The notes below the pieces were generated by a model. That model ran no database searches. It was given only the letters and a program-made list of their open reading frames with translations, and was not told the DNA's origin. A program made the translations under genes and the position numbers. Of a DNA stretch of 44,926 nucleotides, positions 29,391-37,822 are shown one piece after another; position 1 is the stretch's first letter, and the number at the start of each line of letters is the position of its first letter. The stretch spans positions 1-44,926 of the IMG/VR virus record IMGVR_UViG_3300045911_000134. One strand, 5' to 3'. The DNA comes from a virus.

Positions 29391-31412
29391 TCATGAGAGC
29401 ACTCGTTCGATTACAACAACAAGGCCGGGAGCACCATTGCCGCCCGCGCCAGATGTCGATCCGTTCGTTGCCGCACCACCGCCACCGCCCCCGGCGCCGT
29501 AGTTGCCGCCATTGCCGCCGTTGCCGCCGTTGCCACCAGTCGTGACGCCACACGCCCCACCAGCGCCAGCGGTGCCGAGGCCGACGGTGGTAGTGGTGCC
29601 GTCGAAGAAAAGGCGGAGGCACTTGTTAGCAACACCCGCCGCGCCGTTCGCGCCGGGTGAAGACCCGCCTGATGGCCCGTCCTGCACTGCCCCGGCCTCA
29701 TATACACCGCCACCAGCACCACCGTTTGCGGCTGCGCCATTTGCGGCTGCACCACCACCGCCACCACCACCGGGCGCACCGCCACGACCATCAAAGCCGG
29801 GCTGTCCGGCAAGACCTCCTCCACCGGCTCCACCGTTTCCTCCAGAGCTTCCGTCGATGGCGTTTGGTCCGTAGCTGGGCGTGGATGTGCCTGCGTTGGC
29901 GGAAAAGCCACCATTGGCAGGTGTTGCAATTGTATTACCGCCAATGCCCGGAGCGCCGCCCTTTGCAATAACAAGCGCGCCGAACGATGTATCCCCGCCT
30001 GCCGTGCCCGCATTGCCGCTGGTGGAGTTAGATGATACCCCCGCCCCACCAGTACCACCAGCGCCAATGGTTATCGGTTGCGTTGAGCCGACCATCCCGA
30101 GGTCAGCCGGGACGAGCCTGCGCCATACGATCGCCCCACCTTGGCCTCCTCCGCCGCCCGACCGAGTGCCTGACGCGGCGTTTGTGCGCCCACTCCCCCC
30201 GCCAGCGCCGCCGCCAACAGCGATAGCATACGCCTCCACAAGCCCTGCGGGGTGCGTCCACATAGCCCCCGCGGTGTATTCACGCACCGTGGTGGTGATC
30301 GTGCCGGGGCTACAAGCAGGCAGCACAATGTCCAGCACCCCCGGTCCGGGCGTCACACTCACCGGCGTCACGGTGTTCACGCCATCGCTCAGTTGCACGT
30401 TGAGCGTGCCATTACTGAGCACCGTGGTAGCTGGTGTGCCGTTGACCTGCACGTTGCCGTCCGGCGCCGTCTTGTTGGTTGTGGTGCCAGGCCCGTACAC
30501 ATCGGGGGGGCCGATGTTGTTACCCCCGCCATCCTTGAGCTGCACGGACACATTGAGCGCTTCCTGCGCATCGGTAGGCAGGCAGACGATCACCTCGTCT
30601 ATCACATCCACGGCCTCGGTGAAGCGGAGCAGTTCGCACATCACCGCCGGGCGCTTGCCCGCAGCCCGTATGCAGTCGGTGATCTCCTTGGTGGTGGTGG
30701 CCTCGGTGATGAGCGTGCACAGGCTCTTGGCCGTGGGCACCACCCATTGCTCGCCGATAAACTCTCCGACTGGATCACTATCCTCATTGACCACCTCAAC
30801 GTCAAAGGTTGGCGTAGCGCACGGGTCCTCAATGGTGCCCACCTCCGTATTGTTGATGGTGATGACCACCGGGCACGGCTCAGGCGGAGGGCTCGGATCA
30901 CACGTGCTTCCATCGAACACCGGAGCCATAGGCCAAGGGAATGGCACGGTCTGTAGCTCCCCATCGCAGTCCTTGTACTGGACGTCGGGAATGGCAACGG
31001 TAATCGTCGCGCCACACGGGCTTGCCTCAATGACGCTCAACACCGTCTGGCCGATGGAGTTCAACAGCAAGACCGTCGCCGGTGAGCAGTTTCCAGACGG
31101 CGGCTGCACCTGCCCCATCTGGTACGGCAGCGTGCGCACCCTGTAGCAGTCGTTGCCGCTCGCGGTGACGCGATCACCGTTCGGATCGAGCACGTAGAAG
31201 TACGCGATGAAGTTCTCGTTCAGCGTGCCAACAGGAACAACCAAAGGCGCACCGGCAACGGCCTGAAATACGAAGTGGACGTCGTTGCCCGGGTACTTCA
31301 CCACCATCCGGTACTCGCCCGTCATCGCAGCGATCACAGGCAGTTCAAGCGTGCCAGTCCCGCACGACACGCAGCCGAGGTTCAGCGTCTTTGTGCAGCA
31401 ATTAGCAGACAT
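29391..31412 (-). CDS. Tail fibre with glycine-rich adhesin domain
   Basis: A 673-residue protein. The N-terminus is Cys-rich (MSANCCTKTLNLGCVSCGTG) and probably attaches to the tail. Residues about 130-400 are beta-rich with Ser/Thr/Pro/Val. From about 405 the pattern MWTHPAGLVEAYAIAVGGGA opens a long Gly/Ala/Asn-rich domain to the end, as in phage glycine-rich tip adhesins that form packed polyglycine helices with variable receptor-binding loops. It likely recognises the cell surface. The GGNGG-type codons are highly repetitive, a substrate for recombination and host-range change. It ends VVVIERVLS, the usual closing strand. Confidence 0.85.
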   Translation of the reverse strand: MSANCCTKTLNLGCVSCGTGTLELPVIAAMTGEYRMVVKYPGNDVHFVFQAVAGAPLVVPVGTLNENFIAYFYVLDPNGDRVTASGNDCYRVRTLPYQMGQVQPPSGNCSPATVLLLNSIGQTVLSVIEASPCGATITVAIPDVQYKDCDGELQTVPFPWPMAPVFDGSTCDPSPPPEPCPVVITINNTEVGTIEDPCATPTFDVEVVNEDSDPVGEFIGEQWVVPTAKSLCTLITEATTTKEITDCIRAAGKRPAVMCELLRFTEAVDVIDEVIVCLPTDAQEALNVSVQLKDGGGNNIGPPDVYGPGTTTNKTAPDGNVQVNGTPATTVLSNGTLNVQLSDGVNTVTPVSVTPGPGVLDIVLPACSPGTITTTVREYTAGAMWTHPAGLVEAYAIAVGGGAGGGSGRTNAASGTRSGGGGGQGGAIVWRRLVPADLGMVGSTQPITIGAGGTGGAGVSSNSTSGNAGTAGGDTSFGALVIAKGGAPGIGGNTIATPANGGFSANAGTSTPSYGPNAIDGSSGGNGGAGGGGLAGQPGFDGRGGAPGGGGGGGAAANGAAANGGAGGGVYEAGAVQDGPSGGSSPGANGAAGVANKCLRLFFDGTTTTVGLGTAGAGGACGVTTGGNGGNGGNGGNYGAGGGGGGAATNGSTSGAGGNGAPGLVVVIERVLS

Positions 31413-31926
31413 GGCACTCGGGCACGCACTCAGGCGTCAGTGATAGGTGGTCCTTGTAGGTGACGGTGAAGTCGACCATCACGAGCCGAAGGTCATCGCT
31501 TCTGATCGCATCGTTCCGCTTCGTCTCCTGCTGGTAAATGAACTGCTTGTCGGTGGACACGCGCTGCACCTGAACCGCGTAGCGCAAGGCATCGTACCCC
31601 CGAGCGTTCATGATCGCGAACGCGAAGTATCGTGCAATCTCGTGCTCGTTGCCGCATCGATGAATGAACACCGACCGAAGCCCGGCTACGCTGCTCATGT
31701 TCGGGGCGCTCGACAGTCGACCATCAACCACTGTCATGTCCCACCCATCGCGCAAACGGCAGTAGGCCGTGCCCACGTGACGATCATCAATGCCGACCCA
31801 CTCCTCGGGCTGTTCCTTGACGATGATGCCGCTCACGTCCTGACGCGCAAGAGACTTCCACGCATCCACGAAGGGAAGCTGGCTCACGACCTGCGTGCCG
31901 ATGTGCTCAACGATGGTTTGTATCAT
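31402..31926 (-). CDS. Neck or tail-completion protein
   Basis: A 174-residue protein (MIQTIVEHIGTQVVSQLPFV...). It ends with a Cys cluster, ECVPECHVC, that recurs in related Bacteroidota phage proteins (LTYKD..., C-P-C-C type). Position after another neck protein and before the tail fibre suggests a tail terminator or head-tail joining role. It overlaps the upstream gene by ATGA and the fibre gene by 11 bases. There is no enzymatic motif. Confidence 0.6.
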   Translation of the reverse strand: MIQTIVEHIGTQVVSQLPFVDAWKSLARQDVSGIIVKEQPEEWVGIDDRHVGTAYCRLRDGWDMTVVDGRLSSAPNMSSVAGLRSVFIHRCGNEHEIARYFAFAIMNARGYDALRYAVQVQRVSTDKQFIYQQETKRNDAIRSDDLRLVMVDFTVTYKDHLSLTPECVPECHVC

Positions 31927-32513
31927 CGCATGATGCGGTCAATGGCGGAGTTTGCGGCTTCGGTCAGCCTTTCGACCAGCGCGTCAACTTGCATCTCGGT
32001 CGGCACAAAGATCTCCTTCCCGTAGTTCTCTTCGAGGTGGCCTGCAAGAGTGGCGTTCTCATCGCGCAGGAACTCGATCTTGCTGGTCAGTCCATCGGTG
32101 CCCGACACGATGCTCATCCGCAGGTTGTCCGTGAAGTTCAGGTCAACGTAGGAAGTCTGGCGTCCCATCAACTCCCGCAGGCCCTTGTAGCCTTCTGCGA
32201 AGTACATGGAGCGCCGAGGCTTGCCATTCTTGAACTTGCTGGACCGGCTGTTCTTGCCACGGCCTCTCAACTTGCTGGTCGGCACCTGTGATCCGTAGCG
32301 ACGCCGCGCGCCTTCGATGCTGACATAGCCCTCGTTGCCAACGTACTGACCGATCTTCGATCCATCGGCGGCAAGGCCATCCATGAACACGTGCTGCTTC
32401 AAGTCGCCTTCCATGTCAATGATGGCCAGCGGCTGCTCGGCCTCCAACGCGCGAGTGATCGCAAGCGGAATAGCCCGGATGAACTCAACCGCTTGCTCGG
32501 GCGTCAGGTTCAT
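31923..32513 (-). CDS. Virion morphogenesis or neck protein
   Basis: A 196-residue basic protein (MNLTPEQAVEFIRAIPLAIT...). The segment SMYFAEGYKGLRELMGRQTS, then VDLNFTDNLRMSIV, matches a protein type seen between capsid and tail genes of Bacteroidota phages and resembling gp10-type head-tail connectors. Function is inferred from position. It overlaps the next gene by ATGA. Confidence 0.6.
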   Translation of the reverse strand: MNLTPEQAVEFIRAIPLAITRALEAEQPLAIIDMEGDLKQHVFMDGLAADGSKIGQYVGNEGYVSIEGARRRYGSQVPTSKLRGRGKNSRSSKFKNGKPRRSMYFAEGYKGLRELMGRQTSYVDLNFTDNLRMSIVSGTDGLTSKIEFLRDENATLAGHLEENYGKEIFVPTEMQVDALVERLTEAANSAIDRIMR

Positions 32514-32523
32514 GTCTTCAAAA

Positions 32524-32751
32524 CTAAGCGTCGGTCAGCAGCTTCTCGATCACGCGCTCGTGGCGCTGGATGGCCTCGCTGTGGCTCTTCAGCACGGCGG
32601 TGTGTTTGGCCTGCTCGATCAACAGGCCCTGTATGGTCTCCAATGACCGTTGAGCGACTGCGATGCCCAGCCGCAGAAAGTACGCGAACACCGTCAGCAA
32701 TACGGCGTTCAGCGCCAGCAACACCTCGGCCCGTGTCAGCACCTCTTGCAT
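32524..32751 (-). CDS. Small membrane protein with coiled coil
   Basis: A 75-residue protein with one N-terminal membrane helix (LLALNAVLLTVFAYFLRLGI) and a helical tail (VLKSHSEAIQRHERVIEKLL). It might be a second holin or a membrane anchor, but it is away from the lysis genes. Its ATG overlaps the 36-residue gene end by 16 bases. It is not recognised. Confidence 0.6.
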   Translation of the reverse strand: MQEVLTRAEVLLALNAVLLTVFAYFLRLGIAVAQRSLETIQGLLIEQAKHTAVLKSHSEAIQRHERVIEKLLTDA

Positions 32752-32846
32752 CCCTTCTTTGTTTGGGGCCTCTTCGGCGCCGCGTTTTTCGTGCGAGGTC
32801 GTTGTGCCTTGCCAACGACTTTCAGCCGCAGTCCTCCCTTAGCCAT
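32736..32846 (-). CDS. Very small basic protein
   Basis: A 36-residue Lys/Arg-rich frame (MAKGGLRLKVVGKAQRPRTK...) ending KKGCKRC. It overlaps the previous gene by 8 bases and the next by 16, which supports a real link in the translational chain. It may bind nucleic acid in the virion. It is not recognised. Confidence 0.5.
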   Translation of the reverse strand: MAKGGLRLKVVGKAQRPRTKNAAPKRPQTKKGCKRC

Positions 32847-33822
32847 GGACCTCTTGGTATTGCGCACCCGTACCGCACTCCAAGCAGTCCGGGTCCAACT
32901 GTGAGACGTACGAGGCAAGCGTCTTAATGTGGGTCTTCATGTGGCGCTTCACGTCCACGGTGTCCCACTTCTCCAACATCGACGCGGCCCATTCCTTTGA
33001 ATGGATGCTGAAGTAGTTCGTACGTGACGTGGCGAGCCACTCCTCCAACACCAGCACGCCGAACTGGTACAGAACGGCCCAGCGGAAGCGATGAAGCAGC
33101 AGGCACGCGACCGGCTCTATCGAGCACGTCATGATGACCTCCGCCGACATCCCTCGCAGCGTCTCCAGTTCAAGGCTTCCCTCCAAGCCTCCACCGGCGA
33201 TGTACTTGTACCTCGCGTGCCCAGCGCATGTGCTGCACGTGGTAAAGAACTTGGTGCCCTTGGCGCTGCCTCCTATGGGCTGAACGCGGTCATCCTCGAT
33301 CCATACTTCCACGCGCTTGCCGCGGCTCTCATAGTTCAGCCACACCTCGTTGTCCACGCCGGGCTGCAAGTCAACGGTGACCGAGTGTTGCGTCAGGCCA
33401 TCGGACACGTACACAACGACGTTATCCACAGCGTTGGCGCAGCGAACGAACACGCGGGGAACGACGATCACCGCCATCGGTCCACCATCGATGCGGATGA
33501 CCACGCCGCGCTTGCTCGCCGACGCGGGTAGGACGTCATCGTTGAACGTGCCGATGATGCCACTCTCCTTCGGACGGCCTTCGATCACATAGGTCTCAAG
33601 GTGCGCGCGGATCTGCTCCAGCATCATCAACCCCGCCACCCGCACTTTCTCATCGATGAACGTCTGTGCGTTGAGGTACTTGCCCGGCTCAACGGCAGCA
33701 AGTGACGCGGTGCTGAAGCCCGGAAGATCATCAACGTGCAACCCGCTCGACGGCTTCACATACTGGCCACCGGGACACACCACGCGGGGCGTGATGAAGC
33801 CGCTCATGCAGGCGAGTTCCAT
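32839..33822 (-). CDS. Virion structural protein with Cys pairs
   Basis: A 327-residue protein (start at 33822 or, five codons later, 33807 at MSGFITPRVVCPGGQYVKPS). The first 200 residues look beta-rich. Cys pairs occur in FFTTCSTCAGHARY and at the end in DPDCLECGTGAQYQ, as in structural proteins coded after the capsid in Bacteroidota phages. It may be a head decoration or neck protein. Starting right after the capsid-flanking gene, it belongs to the virion operon. Confidence 0.65.
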   Translation of the reverse strand: MELACMSGFITPRVVCPGGQYVKPSSGLHVDDLPGFSTASLAAVEPGKYLNAQTFIDEKVRVAGLMMLEQIRAHLETYVIEGRPKESGIIGTFNDDVLPASASKRGVVIRIDGGPMAVIVVPRVFVRCANAVDNVVVYVSDGLTQHSVTVDLQPGVDNEVWLNYESRGKRVEVWIEDDRVQPIGGSAKGTKFFTTCSTCAGHARYKYIAGGGLEGSLELETLRGMSAEVIMTCSIEPVACLLLHRFRWAVLYQFGVLVLEEWLATSRTNYFSIHSKEWAASMLEKWDTVDVKRHMKTHIKTLASYVSQLDPDCLECGTGAQYQEVHG

Positions 33823-34179
33823 CTACTTTTCGCTGTTGCTCTTCTTCGAGGTCTTCACAGGCGCCTCTTCCTTCGCGGCGTGTTCCTTGGCCACGCTGAG
33901 CGTCAGGTGTGACGCCTCCAACTTGACTTTTCCAACTCGACTGAAATAGTCAGCGCTGGTTTTCAAAGTTTCGGCCACTTCGTTCAAAGGGTCCTTCACG
34001 TACGTCATCGCACGCACGAGCTTCAGCGTGACCGCATCGGATGGGGCCTTGTCGGTAGCACTTGCGGGCGTGGTATACACCACGTCGATGTGCTTCCTCT
34101 CCAACGTGTTCAGCGCATCCGACAAAGCGTTGCGCAACGCGGGATGAACGGTGTTCAGCTTGTTGATGTTCGCTTTCAT
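33823..34179 (-). CDS. Small capsid-associated protein
   Basis: A 118-residue protein started at 34179 (MKANINKLNTVHPALRNALS...). It is Ala/Lys/Glu-rich and helical, with a charged C-tail (AAKEEAPVKTSKKSNSEK). It is the first gene after the major capsid, separated from it by a strong stem-loop. It may be a head-completion or decoration protein. It is not recognised. Confidence 0.6.
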   Translation of the reverse strand: MKANINKLNTVHPALRNALSDALNTLERKHIDVVYTTPASATDKAPSDAVTLKLVRAMTYVKDPLNEVAETLKTSADYFSRVGKVKLEASHLTLSVAKEHAAKEEAPVKTSKKSNSEK

Positions 34180-34207
34180 CGCACTGGGTTTGATGTGGCC
34201 GAAGATA

Positions 34208-34231
34208 GGGGCGGAGCAAAGGCCCCGCCCC
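34208..34231 (-). terminator. Stem-loop after the major capsid gene
   Basis: GGGGCGG (34208-34214) pairs perfectly with CCGCCCC (34225-34231). The minus-strand tail is TATCTTC, so termination may be partial. This would give more capsid mRNA than downstream message. Confidence 0.55.
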
Positions 34232-34248
34232 ATACTTCATCCATTGTA

Positions 34249-35310
34249 TCAGGCCAGCACCTGCCCGTTGTACAGGAAGGTGTAGTTCACGCCGAAGCGC
34301 TCGTCGTTGTAATTGCCCGGTCCCGGACCGCTGAAGATGCCGGTCGGCATGGAGAACAGTTCGTGGTGCACGCCGAACTGCATCTTCCACACCTCCTCGC
34401 ACTCATCGTAGCGGATCTTGGTGTCCAGTTCGATGCCCTGCACAGGGTCCACGGTGGTGGTCAGCTTGAACTGGTTCTCCACCTCCTTGCGGAACTCGCC
34501 GCGGTACTTGTTGTACAGGCCCAACTGAACGGCGCCCGGCGCGAACACGATGATCGGGTTCACCGGCGTTCCATCGGCGATCTGCGCGACGTCGCGGTCG
34601 CGGTAGAACAGGTAGCTGCTGGCCAGCTCGCCAACGTCCTGTCCGTACTCGTTGCAGCAGCCGATGTTCGCGTGGCGGCTGTAGCGACTGATGACGCCAC
34701 TTCCGACCACGATGGGACGGCCAACGCCGAGGTCGGCCATGTCCTCCAGCATCGTCACTTCGCCATCGGGCACGATGATCTCACGACCGCCCTCCAGCTT
34801 CAGCAGGGGCAGGTTCTTGCCAGCAGCGACGCCGCCGATGAAGCCACCGACGAAGTTCAGATACTGCGCGATCAGCTTGCGGTTCAGCGCGCGGAACACA
34901 CCGCTCATGTGCTGCGCGATGCGCATCGTGACCACCTCGCTCGGGGCCTCGCAGTACTTGCGCAGCTCGGCATCGGTGAACTTCATCACACGGCTGCCCG
35001 TGTACTGGGTGATCTCCACCGTGTCGAGGATGCGAGGCTCCTCCACACCTTCGCCGCAGATGTCCTGCTCCGTGCTTACGGTCTGCGTGTGCGGAATGGG
35101 GATAGACCATTCACGGATGACGAGGTTCTTCTTGCCGTCGAGGTTGTCCACGGCGTAGCGCGTTTCAAAGCCAGCGCGGTTGACCTCACTGTTGACGGCG
35201 TCAAGGAAGCCGGTAGGCTCCCGCTTCAGTGCGGGGTAGTTCTCTCCGGCAAGTTGGTTCAGGTTCTGCTGTGCGGTACGGCAGAACAGCTCCAGATTGA
35301 TGGTAGGCAT
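34249..35310 (-). CDS. Major capsid protein
   Basis: A 353-residue protein started at 35310 (MPTINLELFCRTAQQNLNQL...), after a 104-base leader shared with the probable tail tube gene. Composition and length suit an HK97-type shell protein: a helical start, then beta-rich body (IPIPHTQTVSTEQDICGEGV) and closing NDERFGVNYTFLYNGQVLA. It sits directly after the scaffold gene and before a stem-loop. No HK97 protease is visible, so the scaffold may leave without cleavage. Several Cys (DICGEG, IGCCNEYG) recur across this virion. Confidence 0.85.
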   Translation of the reverse strand: MPTINLELFCRTAQQNLNQLAGENYPALKREPTGFLDAVNSEVNRAGFETRYAVDNLDGKKNLVIREWSIPIPHTQTVSTEQDICGEGVEEPRILDTVEITQYTGSRVMKFTDAELRKYCEAPSEVVTMRIAQHMSGVFRALNRKLIAQYLNFVGGFIGGVAAGKNLPLLKLEGGREIIVPDGEVTMLEDMADLGVGRPIVVGSGVISRYSRHANIGCCNEYGQDVGELASSYLFYRDRDVAQIADGTPVNPIIVFAPGAVQLGLYNKYRGEFRKEVENQFKLTTTVDPVQGIELDTKIRYDECEEVWKMQFGVHHELFSMPTGIFSGPGPGNYNDERFGVNYTFLYNGQVLA

Positions 35311-35414
35311 TGAGTTGAGGTTTGAAGTTGTCGCTCCCCGTTGGAAGGCCGGAGCAGGCACCTCGAACGACCCTTTGAAGGTTGGGCCTCACCTCAACTG
35401 TCGCAGCCCCCCGG
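35311..35414 (-). promoter_or_regulatory. Capsid leader shared with the tail tube gene
   Basis: On the minus strand this leader and 41306-41420 share, in order, the blocks GAGGCC, TTCGAGG, CCTTCCAA, AGCG and TTCAAACC, then TCAA before the ATG. Both genes encode high-copy virion proteins, so the leader may be a strong phage promoter or an expression-enhancing RNA. Confidence 0.55.
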
Positions 35415-36260
35415 CTACGCTTGTTGCACCGCAGCCTGAGCTTTCTTCAAGCCGGGCAACTGGTACTTCACGCTGCTGCCGGTATCATTGGTGCGGATGT
35501 CCTTCCGGACGTCATCGCCCTTGCCGTTGTTCAGCACGAAGTAGCCTTTCCTTTCTCCGATCCGCGTGACAACATCCTCCACGCTCAGAGGCTTGGTGCG
35601 GTCGTTCTCATCGTACACGTCCAAGTCCTTGCCCTTCTGCCGGAGCAGGATCTTCCCGGTGGATCGATCGCGCTTCAGATCGTACTCCGATGCGATGTCA
35701 CCGACCAACAGCTTGGTCACGATGTCCGCATCGAGAACCGTCTTCCTGCCGCCCTTCGTGGCAGCCTGCGCGATATGGTGTTGGATGTGGAAGTTGTCCT
35801 CCACCTCCTCGGCCTTGCGCAACGCGGCGGGTACTTCCTCATCCCTCAACCGCTTTACCTCGGCATCGCGCTCAGCGATCAACTGGTTCAGGCGTTGGAT
35901 CTCCTTGTCCTTGTCGGCATCGCCCTCACCCCCGTTCTTCGACGCTTTCAAGCGCTCGATGGTCAGCTTCATCAACGCGTCGAAGCGGTCCTTCTTGGGC
36001 AGCTTCTCCATGTCCTCGTTGCTCACCACACCTTGAGCAAGGCGCAGCAGTTCGCGCTCGCGGCCTCCGAGCAACTGCCCGGCGAACTCTTGGCGCAACG
36101 GGCCGATGAACCCATCGTCGTTGCGCAGCGCTTGTTGGAGGTTCGACATCGCGGCCGCTGCGATCTCGGCCGTGTCGAAGTCAGCGTTCTCAGCGGTCAC
36201 GGTGTTGATGGCCTCATCGTTCAGGCCCAACTTCTTCAGCAGTTCTTTCAGCTTGCTCAT
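35415..36260 (-). CDS. Scaffolding protein
   Basis: A 281-residue highly charged, coiled-coil protein (MSKLKELLKKLGLNDEAINT...), with a long heptad region (EIQRLNQLIAERDAEVKRLR) and a globular C-terminal part ending PGLKKAQAAVQQA. It matches the outline of gp20-like phage scaffolds and lies directly upstream of the capsid gene. It would shape the prohead and leave before packaging. No Ser protease motif is present. Confidence 0.8.
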   Translation of the reverse strand: MSKLKELLKKLGLNDEAINTVTAENADFDTAEIAAAAMSNLQQALRNDDGFIGPLRQEFAGQLLGGRERELLRLAQGVVSNEDMEKLPKKDRFDALMKLTIERLKASKNGGEGDADKDKEIQRLNQLIAERDAEVKRLRDEEVPAALRKAEEVEDNFHIQHHIAQAATKGGRKTVLDADIVTKLLVGDIASEYDLKRDRSTGKILLRQKGKDLDVYDENDRTKPLSVEDVVTRIGERKGYFVLNNGKGDDVRKDIRTNDTGSSVKYQLPGLKKAQAAVQQA

Positions 36261-36310
36261 GTGTCGTGGTCAACAGGTCCCACAAGTTTTCTTTTTCCGA
36301 GGTGCGAGAA

Positions 36311-36544
36311 TTACTCGCTCTTGCCAGTCTTCTTCAAGACCGGCTTTTGCGCGTTTCCCACAGTGTACCGGTAGATGCGCTGTCCATTCGGCATCTCGAT
36401 GACCGTTTCGGACAGGACCTCGAACTGCTTCGGACGCATCTTCGTCACCGCTCCGGTCAGGTGATCCTTCACGTCGAACATGTTGCTCGGCGCGGCTTCA
36501 TCGGTCGCGACCTTGGGCCTTCCTGCGGGCGTTTTTTTGGCCAT
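36311..36544 (-). CDS. Small basic protein upstream of the scaffold
   Basis: A 77-residue protein started at 36544 (MAKKTPAGRPKVATDEAAPS...), about 20 bases after a TACATTTG box; an upstream ATG would lie in the promoter. The N-tail is basic and the rest beta-like (VIEMPNGQRIYRYTVG). It may be a capsid accessory. It is not recognised. Confidence 0.6.
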   Translation of the reverse strand: MAKKTPAGRPKVATDEAAPSNMFDVKDHLTGAVTKMRPKQFEVLSETVIEMPNGQRIYRYTVGNAQKPVLKKTGKSE

Positions 36545-36562
36545 GGCTTTGTGGTTTGCTGG

Positions 36563-36590
36563 CAAATGTAGGTAGGTTCCAAAGCTTCAA
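36563..36590 (-). promoter_or_regulatory. TAnnTTTG promoter for the capsid genes
   Basis: The minus strand has TACATTTG (36570-36563) with a TTG 17 bases upstream (36590-36588). It lies between the amidase and the 77-residue gene and would serve scaffold and capsid genes separately from lysis genes. Confidence 0.6.
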
Positions 36591-37181
36591 CTACTCGGTC
36601 CACAGGTCGGCAAGCTGCTCCACGGCATACCGGCCGGGACATGCAGTGGACACAAGGTGTCGGTGTGCACGCACACGCTTGTACCCGTAGCGATCCAGCA
36701 GGTGACGAACGAACCGCCGCGTCGCCTGTTCCTGCTGGTGGCCGATGGGGGCTTTGTCGAAGTTGCCGAGCATGGCGAGACCGATGGTTGTGCTGTTGTG
36801 CCCGCGCGTCTGGTTCTGCCTGCGCTCCGGGTCCTGAAGCACGAAGCACTTGCCATCCCAGCTTGTGCCGAAGGCGTAGCCAATGGCCTGCCACTTGTTG
36901 ACCTCAACGTGGAACTGCGCGATCGTGCCCCAGCCCTGTCCGGTGGATGCAGTGTGATGGATGACCAGCGTCTCGGGCTTGCGCGTCCGCATCGGGTACA
37001 GACCACTCGTGGGCAGCTTGTCCCGCATGTCAACGACAACCGGCAACGGCGGTGCGTCGGACACGTCGATGAAGTTCGTGACCTCTCCCGCACCACCACC
37101 GATGGCGGTCATCGCAACGGCGCTCTGAGCGAACGCCCTGCGCATCCAAGCTGATGCGATCATGTTCAGTGCGAACGCCAT
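36591..37181 (-). CDS. N-acetylmuramoyl-L-alanine amidase (endolysin)
   Basis: A 196-residue amidase_2/PGRP-type enzyme started at 37181 (MAFALNMIASAWMRRAFAQS...), overlapping the holin end by 16 bases. Zinc ligands are His75 in VIHHTAS, His173 in RAHRH and Cys181 in TACPG. RGHNSTTIGLAMLGNF (about 126-141) is the family core. It cuts the amide bond between muramic acid and the stem peptide. The hydrophobic, Arg-containing first 30 residues might be a signal-anchor, but it is not a clear signal peptide. With the holin and spanins it forms the lysis cassette. Confidence 0.92.
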   Translation of the reverse strand: MAFALNMIASAWMRRAFAQSAVAMTAIGGGAGEVTNFIDVSDAPPLPVVVDMRDKLPTSGLYPMRTRKPETLVIHHTASTGQGWGTIAQFHVEVNKWQAIGYAFGTSWDGKCFVLQDPERRQNQTRGHNSTTIGLAMLGNFDKAPIGHQQEQATRRFVRHLLDRYGYKRVRAHRHLVSTACPGRYAVEQLADLWTE

Positions 37182-37408
37182 GGCTTGCTCTTTATCCAAG
37201 GCCAGACCTTGTCCCGCACCATGCGCTTGACCGCGTGGTATCCATCGTTGCCGATGGCGAACACCACACCGACGAACAGCGCCACCACCAGCGGCCACTT
37301 CAGCACGCTCATCAGAAACGCACCGGCCTCGAACAACGCACCAGCGGCAGCGGCAACGATGAGCACCACGAGGATGCCGTCACGGTTGCTCTTCCAAACT
37401 TCCTTCAT
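37166..37408 (-). CDS. Holin
   Basis: An 80-residue protein with two membrane helices (ILVVLIVAAAAGALFEAGAF and WPLVVALFVGVVFAIG), a short turn and a basic C-terminus (KSKPWRSH). This is a small two-span holin layout, probably with both ends in the cytoplasm. It lies between the spanin-like genes and the amidase, the expected place. Confidence 0.8.
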   Translation of the reverse strand: MKEVWKSNRDGILVVLIVAAAAGALFEAGAFLMSVLKWPLVVALFVGVVFAIGNDGYHAVKRMVRDKVWPWIKSKPWRSH

Positions 37409-37411
37409 TGT

Positions 37412-37822
37412 TCAACGGGTTAGGACCAACACGACCACCGCTGTTGATGCGACGAACGTCAACAGCTTCCAAGTTCGACGGCCATTCTGGGCCTTGACAT
37501 ACGCCGCAGACATCGAGTCGTACGCATCCTTGTAGTCCTCGTTCGATCGCATGCACGCTTCCAACGCTGCCTTCGTGTGCTGCACGATCTCCTTCTGGTT
37601 CGTCAGTCTGGCCTGTGAGTGAGCGTGCAACAGCCTCTCCAAAGCCAACTTTTCCAGCGCTTCACTGCCAAGGGCGAAGCCCTCGACCACCACCTTCAGC
37701 TTTGCCACGGAGTAGCATATAGTGTCGCTCTCGGTTGACTTCAAACTCTGACACCAAGCTGTCGAGGATGTGGCGCAACTCACCACGAGTAGCGCTATGG
37801 ATGCGAGGCGTGAGATGCACAT
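37412..37822 (-). CDS. Spanin-like lipoprotein with C-terminal membrane helix
   Basis: A 136-residue protein started at 37822 (MCISRLASIALLVVSCATSS...), overlapping the upstream spanin-like gene by 161 bases in another frame. The N-terminus has a signal with a possible lipobox (LLVVSC) or a signal peptidase I site. DTICYSVAKLKVVV and a helical middle follow, then a C-terminal membrane helix (LLTFVASTAVVVLVLTR). Lipid anchor plus C-terminal helix is the layout of a unimolecular spanin, which joins outer and inner membrane during lysis. The nested arrangement recalls Rz/Rz1. Confidence 0.65.
   Translation of the reverse strand: MCISRLASIALLVVSCATSSTAWCQSLKSTESDTICYSVAKLKVVVEGFALGSEALEKLALERLLHAHSQARLTNQKEIVQHTKAALEACMRSNEDYKDAYDSMSAAYVKAQNGRRTWKLLTFVASTAVVVLVLTR

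Noticed and set aside
29411-30067. 218-codon alternate minus-strand frame within the tail fibre gene
   Set aside because: Low-complexity shadow of the glycine-rich codons. Unlike the methyltransferase overlap it has no internal motifs and covers only the repetitive part.
29881-31146. 421-codon plus-strand Pro/Ser/Thr-rich frame opposite the tail fibre
   Set aside because: Pro-rich antisense of Gly-rich codons (GGN read backwards gives NCC). It is an artefact of the fibre's composition.
34208-34231. GC stem after the capsid gene as an attachment or packaging site
   Set aside because: A plain short stem between two virion genes is better explained as a partial terminator. No repeated or integrase-type sequence is nearby.
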